64,000 nt of DNA from Saccopteryx bilineata (Eukaryota; Chordata; Mammalia; Chiroptera; Emballonuridae): assembly GCF_036850765.1 (NCBI RefSeq), contig NC_089492.1, positions 291,050,590 through 291,114,589 on the forward strand. The letters run 5' to 3'. Of this stretch, positions 35,101-52,210 are shown piece after piece; position 1 is the stretch's first letter; every line of letters starts with the position of its first letter. The notes beneath the pieces were generated by a model, which saw only the letters and a list, made by a program, of their open reading frames with translations, was not told the DNA's origin and did not search any database. Made by a program: the position numbers and the translations under genes.

Positions 35101-37273
35101 TAAAGTCACACAGCTGTTCCTGCATCACTGCCACCAGCTGTAAGCACCCTTGGTTCACTGCTTCATGTCCTGGGCAACATTTGAGTGCTTTGTAAAATTC
35201 AGTTCCATAGATAAAAAGCCTGGATGGTTCATCTGTGCTTCAAGCGCACTCAGAGAAGGCAGACGGCTGCTGTCCCTGCCCTTCCTAGAGGACAGTTTCC
35301 ACAGTTCTCCATTTTTGTTTTTTATTGATTGATTTTAGAGAAAGGGGAAGTGGAGAAGAGAGAGAGGGAGAGAGACACATCGATTTGTTGTTCCGCTTAT
35401 TATGCATTCGTTGGTTGATTCTTGTATGTGCCCTGACGGGGGATCGAACTGGCAACCTTGGCGTATCAGAATGACACTAACCAACTGAGCTACCCAGCCA
35501 GGGCTTGCCTTTTTTTTAATGGCAGCAGCCCTTACATGCACACACATGTTCTCTGTTTATTTTTAGAATTTAGGAGCCTTTGTGTTTTTGTTGTAACTGT
35601 TACCTTTACACCTGTCCCTCACACACCACCCAGTCCCCTCCTTGTGATGACGGGTCTCCTCCTCTGAGCAGTGCAGACATTGGTTACAGCCTCCCCTTCT
35701 TCCTCGCCTGTGGTCCCACACGCGATGACTTCTTACGGCGGCTACAAGGCAGTCAGCAGGCGCTCTCTGTGTTTGCGTCTCTGCTGCGCAACAGTGCCCA
35801 CCTGCCGAGCGGCTGAACTCCCAGTGAGAACCTCACAGTTTCTGTGGTCAGGAGTGTGGACATGACCTGCCTGGGTCCTCTGCTCGGGGCCCCGCAGTCG
35901 GTGGCCAGGTGTCAAGAGCCGCATTCTCACCTGTGGTCTCACTGGGGAAAATGCTCTGCGGAGCTCCTTCCAGGGGCTGGCTGCTCCGTGTGGCTCTCAT
36001 CACAGGGCTGAGCCCCTTGTGCTTGCTGCTGTCAGGCACGGGCCACCCCGCCTCACCCTGGGACTCCCTGAGCTGTGTTTCCTACCTGCACACCCTCACG
36101 TGACCAGTTCTGTGTTGGGGTGGGGGTTGAGAGCAGAGCTGCTGTCTGTGGAGAGGGGAGGGCTGGGAAGGCAGGCTGTCCTGTGAGAGACAGCGGAGCC
36201 CGCAGGCGCAGTCAGCACGGAGCGTGCAGAGGTGCCCCCCCAGACACCAGCCAGTGTGGCTGCCTCTGGCTGCATCTCCCACCTCAGGCGTCCTGGCCTG
36301 TGATGGGTCTCCGGGCTGATAACCGCCTCTCTCGTTTCAGGCATGGAAAGCTCACCTGATGGGCCCCGCAGGCTGCACGATGAACCTGCGCAGGACACAT
36401 GTGCTGCACAAGGCCCCGTCGCAGGGTGAGCACTCACGGCGCCCCAACCAAAGGGGCCTCCGCCAGCGGCACCCCGTCCTCACGCTGGTTCCTCAGGGAG
36501 GGGCTTAGGTCAGGCTCGGAATGCTTGACGAGGAGGGGATGTATTTCATTAGAAACCTTTCTGACTGGAGGCCTGGCCTGCACCCTGTTTTAGGGCTGTG
36601 AGAAAGGCGAGGGCCACGAGCAGGAGGGTGGGCATGAGGAGCAGGTGTGTGCACATCTGTGCCAGGCGCTGGGCTGGGGGAGTGTGCACGTCTGTGCTGG
36701 GTGCTGGCTGAGGGCTGCACACGCCAGCCTGTGACAAGGACAAGGGCTGCCTGAGGTCACTTGGCCAGGAAGTGGAGCTGTAGACCCATGTTGCTTGCTG
36801 CCTCCATTTCCAGAGCTGACTCTTTGGAGCTAAAAGTAAGGTACTGGCTCGGGTCTCTCTCCTTGGACCCTCAGTCGGCGTTGCCTCTGAGCTCTCATCC
36901 TTTTGTCACCTGTGCACCTGGGTCTGCAGCTGGCTACCTAAGAACTGCATGGCTGCTATCCTCTGCCGACCCCGCCACAGTCGGGCTGGCTCCAACAGAT
37001 GGGTGACAGCCGTGTCACAGCCCCCAGGCTCTGTCCCGCCCCCAGTGTTTGCTGACGCGGGCCACTGCACTAGCACTGTGGCTCTGTGCTCCAATTCATG
37101 CATTAGTCTCCTTTCTAATGTGTTGCCTGTCCTTACATGTCTGTGTGTCCACTGCAGGTAAAGGCCCAGCCGTAGCCAAGTCGGGGGCCTCAGGGCCGAA
37201 GGCGGGAAGCAAGATCCCCACCCCAAAGGGGGGTCTGAGTAAAAGCTCTGGCAGGACATACACCAAGCGGTGA
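8012..37273 (+). CDS. CEP104: CEP104, centrosomal protein of 104 kDa (21 coding exons, complete)
   Basis: CEP104 binds microtubule plus ends and the distal ends of centrioles and cilia, interacts with CP110/CEP97, EB1 and NEK1, and is needed for ciliogenesis; human loss causes Joubert syndrome. Coding exons: 8012-8124, 13039-13212, 13532-13670, 14315-14377, 14656-14732, 17309-17477, 17831-17986, 18776-19003, 19692-19889, 21344-21511, 21984-22157, 24063-24239, 27248-27454, 27808-27915, 31168-31204, 31420-31486, 31890-31998, 33503-33641, 33763-33830, 36341-36425 and 37158-37273. They total 2772 nt, 923 residues (human about 925), with all phases matching. Domains: N-terminal jelly-roll about 1-155; coiled coil about 205-300; TOG array about 430-670; second coiled coil about 682-717; cysteine/histidine zinc-binding region about 750-870; EB1-binding SxIP motif SKIP at 903-906. 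No inactivating change is seen. Oddities are the exon 15 donor in a minisatellite and a weak exon 7 donor (AAG|GTGTGC). Confidence 0.95.
8125..10264 (+). other. CEP104 intron 2, first part
   Basis: Unique-looking intron sequence. I see no exon or named repeat before the Tigger remnant. Confidence 0.4.
10265..11060 (+). mobile_element. Tigger-like DNA transposon remnant
   Basis: Landmarks of Tc1/mariner-group Tigger elements are present: GTACAGTAGGCCCC at the left end, AAATGGAAAATTCCAGAAAT, GTGATGAAATCTTG, TTAGTCACTTAGTAGCC, and near 10990-11050 a TTACCAGTTATTGTTAATCTC-like right end. The element is diverged and carries no usable transposase frame. Confidence 0.65.
11230..11660 (+). repeat. 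Possible L2-type LINE remnant
   Basis: Sequence around 11330-11460 (AATGCCTCTCAGATGTCTAC, then TGGCAGGTTGCCCA) resembles 3' L2 sequence. It is weakly conserved, and the limits and assignment are uncertain. Confidence 0.35.
11890..12236 (-). mobile_element. LTR-like element, family copy A (minus)
   Basis: Clearly related to 28867-29212: shared CCAGGCAGGTCCAC, GATGGTAG, GTTGGGCCA, TTTAAT..AGTCTC, GCAAAATGGCCCCT and CAAGCACCCATAGCCT blocks in the same order. Read on the minus strand it ends with promoter-like and TTTATTAAA-containing sequence, consistent with a solo LTR. No internal retroviral genes are seen beside it. Confidence 0.6.
12237..13038 (+). other. CEP104 intron 2, last part
   Basis: Contains a poly-G run at about 12719-12735 and otherwise unique sequence up to the exon 3 acceptor. 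Confidence 0.45.
13039..13212 (+). CDS. CEP104: CEP104 exon 3
   Basis: Acceptor GCTTTCAG|GTTCTG, donor CTGGG|GTGAGG (last base 13212). It encodes CPFPQEVVVQMVERC through ESLPEYFAPCQAERFRRLG, part of the jelly-roll domain. Confidence 0.93.
13532..13670 (+). CDS. CEP104: CEP104 exon 4
   Basis: Acceptor CTCCCCAG|CTACGT, donor AATCAG|GTGAGT. It encodes YVSLCDNEKTGCKARELKSV through HANKYNIYNQ, closely matching the mammalian jelly-roll segment. Confidence 0.94.
13671..14314 (+). other. CEP104 intron 4
   Basis: No recognised element. Confidence 0.4.
14315..14377 (+). CDS. CEP104: CEP104 exon 5
   Basis: A 63-nt exon with acceptor CAACTCAG|GTGGCT and donor AATGCT|GTAAGT. It encodes VALVAINIIGDPVDFGEESN plus A. 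Confidence 0.92.
14656..14732 (+). CDS. CEP104: CEP104 exon 6
   Basis: Acceptor CTCCCAAAG|TCCTCT, donor CTCCAG|GTAAGA. It encodes SSREKLIDHYLGHNPEDPAL and onward, the end of the N-terminal globular region. Confidence 0.92.
14733..17308 (+). other. CEP104 intron 6
   Basis: 2.6 kb with no exon. It holds a short three-copy degenerate tandem repeat at about 16595-16700; the rest is unassigned. Confidence 0.45.
16595..16700 (+). repeat. Degenerate tandem repeat, unit about 35 bp, three copies
   Basis: Units share the order (T)AACATTATGTTGAGTC..CTGG..CAGCACCGCAGCGG, with copies starting near 16597, 16632 and 16666. Units differ by several substitutions and a short deletion. Confidence 0.55.
17309..17477 (+). 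CDS. CEP104: CEP104 exon 7
   Basis: Acceptor TCCCTTTAG|GAAGTC. It encodes KSDYISPLDDLAFDMYQDPE into the coiled-coil segment ending AIADLQK. The donor AAG|GTGTGC is weak by consensus, and it is fixed by the match to CEP104 on both sides. Confidence 0.93.
17831..17986 (+). CDS. CEP104: CEP104 exon 8
   Basis: Acceptor GTGCTTCAG|GTTGGG, donor GAGCTG|GTAGGT. It encodes VGERLGRYEVEKRCAVEKED through LELHSLVDAEL, heptad-rich coiled coil. Confidence 0.94.
17987..18290 (+). other. CEP104 intron 8, first part
   Basis: Nothing recognised before the MIR. Confidence 0.4.
18291..18490 (+). mobile_element. MIR SINE
   Basis: Shows the MIR core in order: AGACTGGAGCCGCACGGCCT, CCAGATCCCAGCTCCACCAC, GCTGGGTGA, CCTGTGCCTCAGTTTTCCCG, TGAATGAGATAA and AAAGCACTTA. 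Confidence 0.85.
18491..18775 (+). other. CEP104 intron 8, last part
   Basis: No recognised element before the exon 9 acceptor TTTTCCCTAG|ATGCAA. Confidence 0.4.
18776..19003 (+). CDS. CEP104: CEP104 exon 9
   Basis: Encodes the variable linker between coiled coil and TOG region, starting MQRSFDWPLQPL and containing NQFAEPFLQDKPSS. Donor CCCAG|GTAGGT. The first codon is internal, not a start. Confidence 0.9.
19435..19670 (+). repeat. 55-bp minisatellite, four copies
   Basis: Units start at 19435, 19490, 19545 and 19600 with GCAGTRAGCCTGC, each containing GTGTAGACYRGTGT and GACCACATGGGA-type blocks; the fourth has a short internal insertion. The array ends about 22 bp before CEP104 exon 10. 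Confidence 0.85.
19692..19889 (+). CDS. CEP104: CEP104 exon 10
   Basis: Acceptor TGTGCTGCAG|CTCGAG, donor AGTGTG|GTAAGA. It encodes LESLPYDERPLPAMHKQPG through EPEPLTEKALREASSTIDVL, leading into the TOG domain. Both flanks are minisatellites. Confidence 0.93.
19911..20412 (+). repeat. TG/CG-rich minisatellite, units 28-32 bp, about 14 copies
   Basis: The basic unit is GCCTGCATGTCTGTGTGCGT plus GTGTGTSTGCGT; shorter 28-bp units with CTATG occur near 20006, 20130 and 20318. The array starts 21 bp after the exon 10 donor and degenerates into TG-rich sequence toward 20412. Long alternating purine/pyrimidine runs could adopt Z-DNA. It is open in several frames on both strands, which yields long Cys- or His/Thr-rich artefact ORFs. 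Confidence 0.92.
20413..21343 (+). other. CEP104 intron 10, remainder
   Basis: Nothing recognised apart from a short GGAA/GGGA-rich stretch near 20830-20850. Confidence 0.4.
21344..21511 (+). CDS. CEP104: CEP104 exon 11
   Basis: Acceptor GGTCTGCAG|GTGGCC, donor GACCCC|GTGAGT. It encodes VAGAYSKMWSSREDALLALC and RSTLRAAVFLTRRSIRDIV, the first TOG helices. Confidence 0.93.
21512..21983 (+). other. CEP104 intron 11
   Basis: No recognised element. Confidence 0.4.
21984..22157 (+). CDS. CEP104: CEP104 exon 12
   Basis: Acceptor TTTTCTTAG|GTCTTT, donor CATTCAG|GTACAA. It encodes VFQASLKLLKMIITQYIPKH through the TOG helix ending ARLRTMASNFIQ. Confidence 0.95.
22158..23387 (+). other. CEP104 intron 12, first part
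   Basis: No exon or named repeat seen. Confidence 0.4.
23403..23729 (+). mobile_element. tRNA-derived SINE (second type), young insertion
   Basis: The head is GCTTGACCAGGCGGTGGCGC, with A-box ATGGATAGAGC and B-box GGTTCGAGACC, followed by two GGTCGC..GCTCGAG-like segments, AAAGCAATCAATGAACAACT, a CT run and an A tail. A perfect 15-bp target duplication, AAGAATGCTGAGATG, flanks it at 23388-23402 and 23730-23744, so the insertion is recent. It sits about 330 bp upstream of CEP104 exon 13. Confidence 0.92.
24063..24239 (+). CDS. CEP104: CEP104 exon 13
   Basis: Acceptor GGTTTTTGCAG|GAAATG, donor ATGAAG|GTGAGT. It encodes EMALFKEVKSLQMIPSYLVQ through LLKDLGTDNTGFTVDSVMK of the TOG domain. Confidence 0.95.
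24240..27247 (+). other. CEP104 intron 13
   Basis: 3.0 kb with no exon. A local 2-copy repeat (GAAGTCCTGGAGYC..GAAGGSGCCAGGC) is at about 25908-25980, and there is a short CTCCC run near 27040-27060. The rest is unassigned. Confidence 0.45.
27248..27454 (+). CDS. CEP104: CEP104 exon 14
   Basis: Acceptor CTGTTCAG|TTCGCA, donor GTCAGG|GTGAGT. It encodes FAVRALEHRVYEVRETAVRV and ends TDVEVR, closing the TOG region. Confidence 0.95.
27455..27807 (+). other. CEP104 intron 14
   Basis: No recognised element. Confidence 0.4.
27808..27915 (+). CDS. CEP104: CEP104 exon 15 (alternative end at 27930)
   Basis: Acceptor ATACCAG|GCACAG. It encodes the second coiled coil, AQKKAATEEAEKQKKEEIKV through ALKEMQAKVQ. 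The orthologous end is GTTCAG|GTGGAC at 27915. Fifteen bases on, GTTCAG|GTGAGC at 27930 is a better donor and would add VDRVQ in frame. Both donors belong to the 15-bp minisatellite that follows. Confidence 0.9.
27910..28390 (+). repeat. GTTCAGGTGGGCTGG minisatellite at the exon 15 donor
   Basis: Fifteen-base units (GGTTCAGGTGGGCTG and variants with GTGGACC, GTGAGCT or AGACGGGCT) alternate with longer units (GGCCAGATTCACATGGGGCC, GGGCTAGAGTCCAGGTGG). The first unit includes the last six coding bases of exon 15. Most units repeat a CAG|GTGRGC-like donor. Confidence 0.92.
28391..28866 (+). other. CEP104 intron 15, unassigned part
   Basis: Nothing recognised between the minisatellite and the LTR-like copy. 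Confidence 0.4.
28867..29212 (-). mobile_element. LTR-like element, family copy B (minus)
   Basis: Homologous to 11890-12236 over most of its length. The minus strand has a TATA-like CTATAAGGGG (complement of about 29045-29055) and a CATTAAACAG-type signal downstream, the arrangement expected of a retroviral LTR. No flanking gag, pol or env sequence is seen. Confidence 0.6.
29213..30487 (+). other. CEP104 intron 15; possible L2 remnant
   Basis: Around 29775-29835 the sequence TGTGCTGGGCACACAGGGGA followed by ACACAGCAGTAAAC resembles L2 3' sequence. Nothing else is recognised. Confidence 0.35.
30488..30795 (+). mobile_element. LTR-like element, family copy C (plus)
   Basis: Shares with the complement of copy B the blocks GCTAGGCTTGCT, GAGAAGCGGTTTTCC, GGCCCAACACCCTT and GTGAACCTGCTTAGCCTTGA. 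It lies about 1.3 kb from copy B in inverted orientation. Confidence 0.55.
30796..31167 (+). other. CEP104 intron 15, last part
   Basis: GC-rich unassigned sequence up to the exon 16 acceptor. Confidence 0.4.
31168..31204 (+). CDS. CEP104: CEP104 exon 16 (37 nt)
   Basis: A very short exon: acceptor TGTCTTAG|GAAAAG, donor GTCCGG|GTACGT. It encodes EKEGEATAAECP of a poorly conserved linker. The phase (1) fits exon 17. Confidence 0.82.
31420..31486 (+). CDS. CEP104: CEP104 exon 17
   Basis: Acceptor TTCCCCAG|AAACAT, donor GGACAA|GTGAGT. It encodes an alanine-rich linker ending PEVPENHCLDN, matching the human segment before the zinc-binding region. Confidence 0.87.
31890..31998 (+). CDS. CEP104: CEP104 exon 18
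   Basis: Acceptor TTTGTTTCAG|TCTGTG, donor AGACAG|GTCAGG. It encodes the first zinc-binding motifs: CIFC (754-757), EEGLDLHYWKQC and RCYHCRQ. Confidence 0.94.
31999..33502 (+). other. CEP104 intron 18
   Basis: Contains a 52-bp direct duplication (32062-32115 and 32352-32404) and an AT-rich stretch at about 32625-32700. No exon seen. Confidence 0.5.
32062..32404 (+). repeat. Direct duplication of about 52 bp, 290 bp apart
   Basis: CAGGCTGGGGGAGTAGTGGG through GGGGTTGCTTCT occurs at about 32063-32115 and again, with one extra G, at about 32352-32404. The two copies are otherwise identical. Confidence 0.85.
33503..33641 (+). CDS. CEP104: CEP104 exon 19
   Basis: Acceptor CGGATCCAG|GTGGTT, donor TAACC|GTGAGT. 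It encodes VVEISSLTEHLLTECDKKDA and HRCSEAVLKEELPRHIKVKD, further zinc-binding Cys/His pairs. Confidence 0.95.
33763..33830 (+). CDS. CEP104: CEP104 exon 20
   Basis: Acceptor CCATTTCAG|CTGCCA, donor GAGGAG|GTGAGG. It encodes AKPEKLASRCPLCHENFAPG with a CPLC zinc ligand pair. Confidence 0.94.
33831..35315 (+). other. CEP104 intron 20, first part
   Basis: No exon or named repeat seen. Confidence 0.4.
35316..35505 (-). mobile_element. tRNA-derived SINE, older and truncated (minus)
   Basis: The minus strand reads GCCCTGGCTGGGTAGCTCAG, then a B box (GTTCGATCCCC), a VES-like body with TCAACCAACGAATGCATAAT and a GA-rich (CT on minus) tail. No clear target duplication. Confidence 0.75.
35506..36340 (+). 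other. CEP104 intron 20, last part
   Basis: No recognised element. Confidence 0.4.
36341..36425 (+). CDS. CEP104: CEP104 exon 21
   Basis: Acceptor CTCGTTTCAG|GCATGG, donor CGCAGG|GTGAGC. It encodes AWKAHLMGPAGCTMNLRRTH and VLHKAPSQ, the last zinc-region residues. Confidence 0.94.
36426..37157 (+). other. CEP104 intron 21
   Basis: No exon seen. A short repeated block (GTGTGCACRTCTGTGC) occurs twice near 36645-36700. Confidence 0.4.
37158..37273 (+). CDS. CEP104: CEP104 exon 22 (terminal, stop TGA 37271-37273)
   Basis: Acceptor CCACTGCAG|GTAAAG. It encodes the basic C-terminus with KAGSKIPTPKGGLSKSS, carrying the SKIP EB1-binding motif, and ends RTYTKR. Confidence 0.95.
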
Positions 37274-37800
37274 CATGACAGACCTCTGTCTCCTTGAGTG
37301 GCACCCAGCAAGTGTCCTCATCATGCACATTTCCCCTGAAAGCCATCTTTGGGCGGGGGGTGGCCCCATGTTCCCCACCCCATGTCCTCTGGCACTGTGT
37401 GTGGGGCCGACTGCCTCAGCAGCCTCCCAAGTGGCACCTGATCTCCGTGTGGCAGTCGGTCGGGGCTCTGACTTCGTCAGGGCTCTATAGTGACCAAGTA
37501 ACCATGTTGTCGTTAGAGAATCCAACATGGTTGCCCAGGAAGCTCACCGGAGACGGGCTGGGTCAGGTCAGTGTGTCGAAGGGGGTCCCCCAACACGGCA
37601 CCCTCTCCTCCATGTTGCAGTGATTTCAGGCAGACGTCACTATAAATCTTGGCGTGTAGTCTGTGTCCGTCGGTAGACGGCACAGGGCTATGTCTCCCTG
37701 GCAGGTGACAGGCAAGGGTGAGCGCGAGCTGCTCTAGGCCGTGTCTCCGGAGCCTGTGTTGTCCTCTGTGAGAAGAAATAAAGCTTAAAACCAGGAGTCA
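37274..37800 (+). other. CEP104: CEP104 3' untranslated region
   Basis: Runs from the stop codon to about 15-25 nt beyond the AATAAA at 37777-37782. The exact cleavage site is not visible. Confidence 0.7.
37777..37782 (+). terminator. CEP104 poly(A) signal AATAAA
   Basis: First canonical hexamer after the CEP104 stop, about 500 nt downstream. Confidence 0.7.
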
Positions 37801-39985
37801 CTGAGAACTGGTCCCCTCTAGCACTCATGTCTGGTTTTGGCCTGTCCCCACGTCCCTCTCAAAACCGTGTTGGAATTGGAACTGCAAGGTCACTCCTCTC
37901 AAACACTCCATATACTGCTTAAAACCAAAGCATCCCTTACAGTGATGAAACCAAACCTCAAACTCCCGTCTCCTGACCAGGCCCCCCAGCAATGGAAGTG
38001 GCTCGGCATGCCTCACCTGCAGGTAGCCGTGCGGAAAGCTGGTGTCCGTCTGGAACCTCCCGGTGCAGGCCTGCATACCCCAGGTGCCCAATCCACGCAA
38101 CACCCACAGGAGCTGGCCCCCGCCATCCCATTCTGAGATCGGGGGTCCGCTGTCCTCTACCCCTCAAGAGTTACAGGGCCAGCTGTCAGAATGCAGCTAG
38201 ACCTGCGTGGAATTGCTGGGATTTCTACTGCACAGGGTGTAAATATTTTTAATTCCTACTCTGTGGGACCAGAATGCATATAAGCTAATAGCTGTCTACA
38301 CAGTGTGCTGCTCCCTGGCCACGTTAACCGTAAATTAGCCCTAATCAGTCGTTATATTTGGTAATTAATACCTTCTCATATGATTGACTAGAAATACTGA
38401 GCAAGACTGACCCACAGAATTAGCTTTAAAAAAAAAACTGCACTAAAAGTAACGAGCATGGAGCGGCCGTGTGAACTTCACTAGACCAGGCAGGACCAAG
38501 TGCCCAGATAATTATAAAATAGCCCTCTTGGGCTTTAAGAAGGTGGTGGTCCTTTTCTAATCCATTTCTGAAGTACAGCTAAAACACTTTTTTAAACAGA
38601 ATAATAATGAGAAAAGTTAACCAAGAAATTATTCCTTTCTCTCTAATCAAAACTTTAAAGAAATGTTTCTTATATATTGTAACTTGAAAATATTTGTAAA
38701 AATATTTAGTTTTTAGTGACTGACAAAATCGGGTGCATTTAAAACGGGTTCATCCAGCCGGTTACAGAAGAATCATGTTTTTCTGGTTAAATGATCTGTG
38801 GCCACGATCAGTGGCTGCTCAAAGCTTTACAAACTGATATACATACTATTAAGGGAGCAAGACTACAGGATAAAAATCTGAAAGGACCCTTGCAAGCTCT
38901 GTTGGCCATTCATAAGTATCTGAATTTGGAAGAGAAATAATTGAGTTTTTATTCATGAATATGTTGTGGGGTTTTAACAATATTTCTATTTCATATTTCA
39001 GAATATTCTATCTAATTTAAAAGTTGTATCTATAAATGGGCATTAGAATACAAATGCAAAAAAATCCTTTCAATGAAAATTTGCAATTTTTAATGTTTTA
39101 ACATAGTTTTCTATTTGTCTTGATTTCAAGTACCAGAATTATAAAATATCTGAGTAATATATTTTTGTTGTCTCAGGACTTAATTCATTTTGAGTTTATA
39201 GTATTCATATAATAAAAATGTCACTAAATGTTTGTCACCTTTATTTCAAGATTAGAGTTAAAAGCGACTTGTAGGATGCATTTCCCTCTGCAAGCCTGCA
39301 GGTGTGGCTGGGTAGACCCCCCCAGAGAGCAGACTCCGTCTGCTGACTGGGGACTGTGATAAGTTGCCAGGAGACTCTGGTCCTAAATAAGTTATTTGTC
39401 ATATGTAATAGAAAATTATTGACCAATTTTACCTGTGGAGTTAAGTCAGAAGTTCTGTAAATGCTCTAATTGTGCCCATGAGGACTGTAATCTGGAGTCT
39501 ACATGTGAGTTTTCCCATGTAAAAGAGGGTATTACTTTTCAAATAAGGAAAAATGCACTTTCTCTGTAGATTTGTAGAATGGTTTTAAGCTTTTGTCAGC
39601 TTAAATTTATAATTGTTTCTATTTTAAGTTATAATGTGTTTTCTTTTAAAGAGTAGGTACTGAAACTTAGGACATCAGTTTAAAACAGCAAAACTTCAAA
39701 TGCTTTATCCTACCTAGGTCACGGGGTGGGGGCAGGTGTGTGCTGCAAAGGATATAAGTGTCACATGCTGCATAATGACCTCTCCATCGTGACTGGTGGA
39801 AGGTGGTCCCAGAAGGCTGTGATGGATGGTGACGAGCACATTCCTGTCTCTATGACAGCCTAGCCGTGGTGCTAGAGCACAAGGCATTCCACATGTTTGT
39901 GGAGACGCTGGTGTAAAAACATACCCACTGCCTCCCACTTGGTAATGACAGTAAGTGACTATGTTAATTGGCTTATGTGTTTGCT
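37801..39985. other. CEP104-LRRC47 intergenic spacer, AT-rich
   Basis: From about 38200 to 39700 the base composition drops to strongly AT-rich, unlike the GC-rich flanks. No exon and no named repeat was recognised. Confidence 0.45.
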
Positions 39986-40139
39986 ATACTTTTATTATTT
40001 TTTTGAAAATGTACTGTCCTTTTGGAGAGAGAGAAACAGGAATGTTGGGCTGCTCCTGTTATGTGCCCTGACCAGGGAATCGAACTAGCAACCTTTACAC
40101 TCCAGGACACCCAAACAACTGAGCTATCCAGCCAGGGCT
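39986..40139 (-). mobile_element. tRNA-derived SINE fragment (minus)
   Basis: The minus strand reads AAGCCCTGGCTGGATAGCTC and GTTCGATTCCC, followed by a short body and a T/A-rich end. Confidence 0.7.
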
Positions 40140-40249
40140 TAATTTGTATTGATTTGGGGGGTAGGGAGACCCCTGACCAGGGATCAAACCTGCAACCTTG
40201 TTGTTTCAGGACTAAGGTCTTAAAACCACTGAGCTAACCGGCCAATGTT
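40140..40249 (-). mobile_element. Second tRNA-derived SINE fragment (minus), tandem with the first
   Basis: The minus strand reads TTGGCCGGTTAGCTCAGTGG and GTTTGATCCCTGGTCAGGGG. It lies directly against the preceding fragment in the same orientation. Confidence 0.7.
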
Positions 40250-41099
40250 ACTTGTTGTTTTTATCAGTTTCCTAGAAACAGCCATGTTACCCTGGCAGCA
40301 GCCTCATCAGTAGCCTGTTTACCTCATCTCTTGATGGCACTGTTTCCCTTGTGCTGTTTAATCTCAGTGTTTTATAAATCTAAAGTGTACAGGGGTTATG
40401 TAGCCCACATTTGTGCACAGTCATGTCCGAGGCCTCCATTCCCATGCACCCTCGCTCCCTGACTCACCCAGGGCCACATCCAGTCCCACAAGCCCCCACC
40501 CACGGTCAGTCCTCTGTACAGGTAGACCATTTTTTATCTTCCATACTGTGTTTTTACTGAACCTTTTCTATATTTACATATCTTTAGATACTCAGGTACT
40601 TAGTGCTGTGTTACAATTCAGTACAGTGACAGGGTTTGGGGCAGTGACCGTGGTGAGCTTGTCGCCAGGGGAACGGCAGGCTATCCCTTACAGCCTTGGT
40701 GTAACAACTCCCATACCTGCGCTGCAGGCCAGCCTCAGAAGTGAGCCCACTCCTGGAGATTCCAATACAAGAACCTCTGATCTGTAGGGGAAGTGCACTG
40801 AAAACTTGTTAGAAACAAGCAAGGAAAGTTTAATCCATGGCTGTACGACAGAGAGGGGACTCCACGCTGAATACAGCAGGGGCTGGGTTGTGGCTGGGGC
40901 AGGGAGAGTCGGTGTCGGAGGCAAGCAGGGAAAGACACCAAACGTCCCACTTAGGTGCACGGATTATCCCGACTGGTCGCTCTCCAAAACACGCCAATGC
41001 AGGAAGACGCTCTCTGAACCCCTCTTCTGCATGAAAACGCATCCAACTAAAGGAATCCAACTATCATCAGTCCCTTCCCGGCATCGTGGAGCAGACAAG
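40250..41099. other. Intergenic spacer upstream of LRRC47
   Basis: No exon or repeat recognised. Minus-strand T-rich sequence near 40520-40610. Confidence 0.4.
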
Positions 41100-50758
<9,659 letters not shown>

Positions 50759-52210
50759 GCTCCACAGGTGCCGCGGGCCTGTGTGCGGTGTTACTGAGTT
50801 AGTGGTTACGCTTCCCCCTTGGCATTTTTTAAGGCCATCTGCATTCTTTGTTCAGTTTCCAGAAGATTCCTCCCTCAAGGCGTGCCATGTTGTCACGTGC
50901 TTAAATGCCACTCCCACTTCTGCAGAGGCTTTTGATGAAATCATTCGCGCGGGATTCATTGTTCAAACGTCCTGAAATCATGTGGACACAGCCAGTGACT
51001 CTGCGGGGACAGAGGCTGCGGGCCCGGCACTCAGCTCCACGCTGAGCCCTGCACACATCCTCGTGCCGTGTGCGGCTTCTCTGCGGTGCCACGCCTGTCA
51101 CGCCCACTGCAGAGTGCGGCCTTGTGCTCCCCACTTGCACTGAATCAGGCCTTTGTTGAAAAGAAAAAAAAACTTTGGTGGTGGGCTTTTGGGTTTTTTT
51201 GGTAAATTTCCTAATGTTGCTGTTGGACACGTAGCACGTGGAGCCGTGGAGCCTTTAGCCACAGCCCATCACCTGCACAGACGAGCGCCTACTAGGCCGG
51301 CGAGCAGCGAGGTGGATCGGGGGTGGTACAGGTGTTTGTGAATGAGCCCTAAGGGGAAGAGCGGACTGCGGACCCTGGGTTCCCAGGGACACATGCAGGT
51401 GTCCCGTTGGAGGTCCGAACAGAACGGTTCCCTCTGTTCACTGTCTTCTGTCGTCCGCCGGGTGAAGGGGTCTGCAGCAGGTTCTACTGCAGGTGTTCGC
51501 AGCGTTCGTGTCTCGGTGTGGCCATCTGTCTATACAGGTGTTGTGTGGTGTGTATGAGTACATGTGTGCCCTCCCTGGAGCCGGCTGGCTGGAGGCCATG
51601 CTCCTCACTGATCTCACGGGTCTGCAGTCTGGCTGGAGTGTGAGAAACTGACTCCTCGGCTCTGTTTGGTGACACTGTTGACTCAGTGGGCTTTGATCCA
51701 CAAAGGACAGTTTATGTGTTTTCTCAATTTGGGGGAGCGTTTAACCATCCTACGTGGGTGTGCATGAGGCCCTGGCCCTCGCACGGGGCACACGAGCAAG
51801 GCCCCACGCCCCACACAGCCTGTGTGCTCTAGGATGTAGTGCAGTGTGGCCTTGACAGCTCGGTTGGCCATCCTGTCACCACAGCCTTCCCATCTTTGTG
51901 CCTGGGCTGAAGTAGGTGTGCCACACGATAGCTTTCCCATGTGGTGTTTCCCCCCAAAGCCAACCTGTGGTGTCTGTCCCTGGCTTGTCAGGGCAGCAGG
52001 TCACAGCAAAGCCCTGCGCAGGGAGGGGGCACCGCCAGGCTGCCCTCTTGGCTCCTGGGACTGGGAGCTTGGTGACCACATTGTCGGCGTCTCTTCTGCT
52101 GCAGCTGTGTTCTGTGGGGCTGGGAGAGGGATTCACGTACAGCCAGACCTCTGTGCCAATCTCCCGTCCACCAGTCCAGCCGTACAATAAAGGCATTTAG
52201 TAAACACCTG
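50759..52210 (+). other. LRRC47: LRRC47 3' untranslated region
   Basis: About 1.45 kb from the stop to just past the AATAAA at 52186-52191. An earlier cleavage site cannot be excluded. Confidence 0.6.
52186..52191 (+). terminator. LRRC47 poly(A) signal AATAAA
   Basis: Canonical hexamer in the context CGTACAATAAAGGCATTTAG. Confidence 0.6.
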
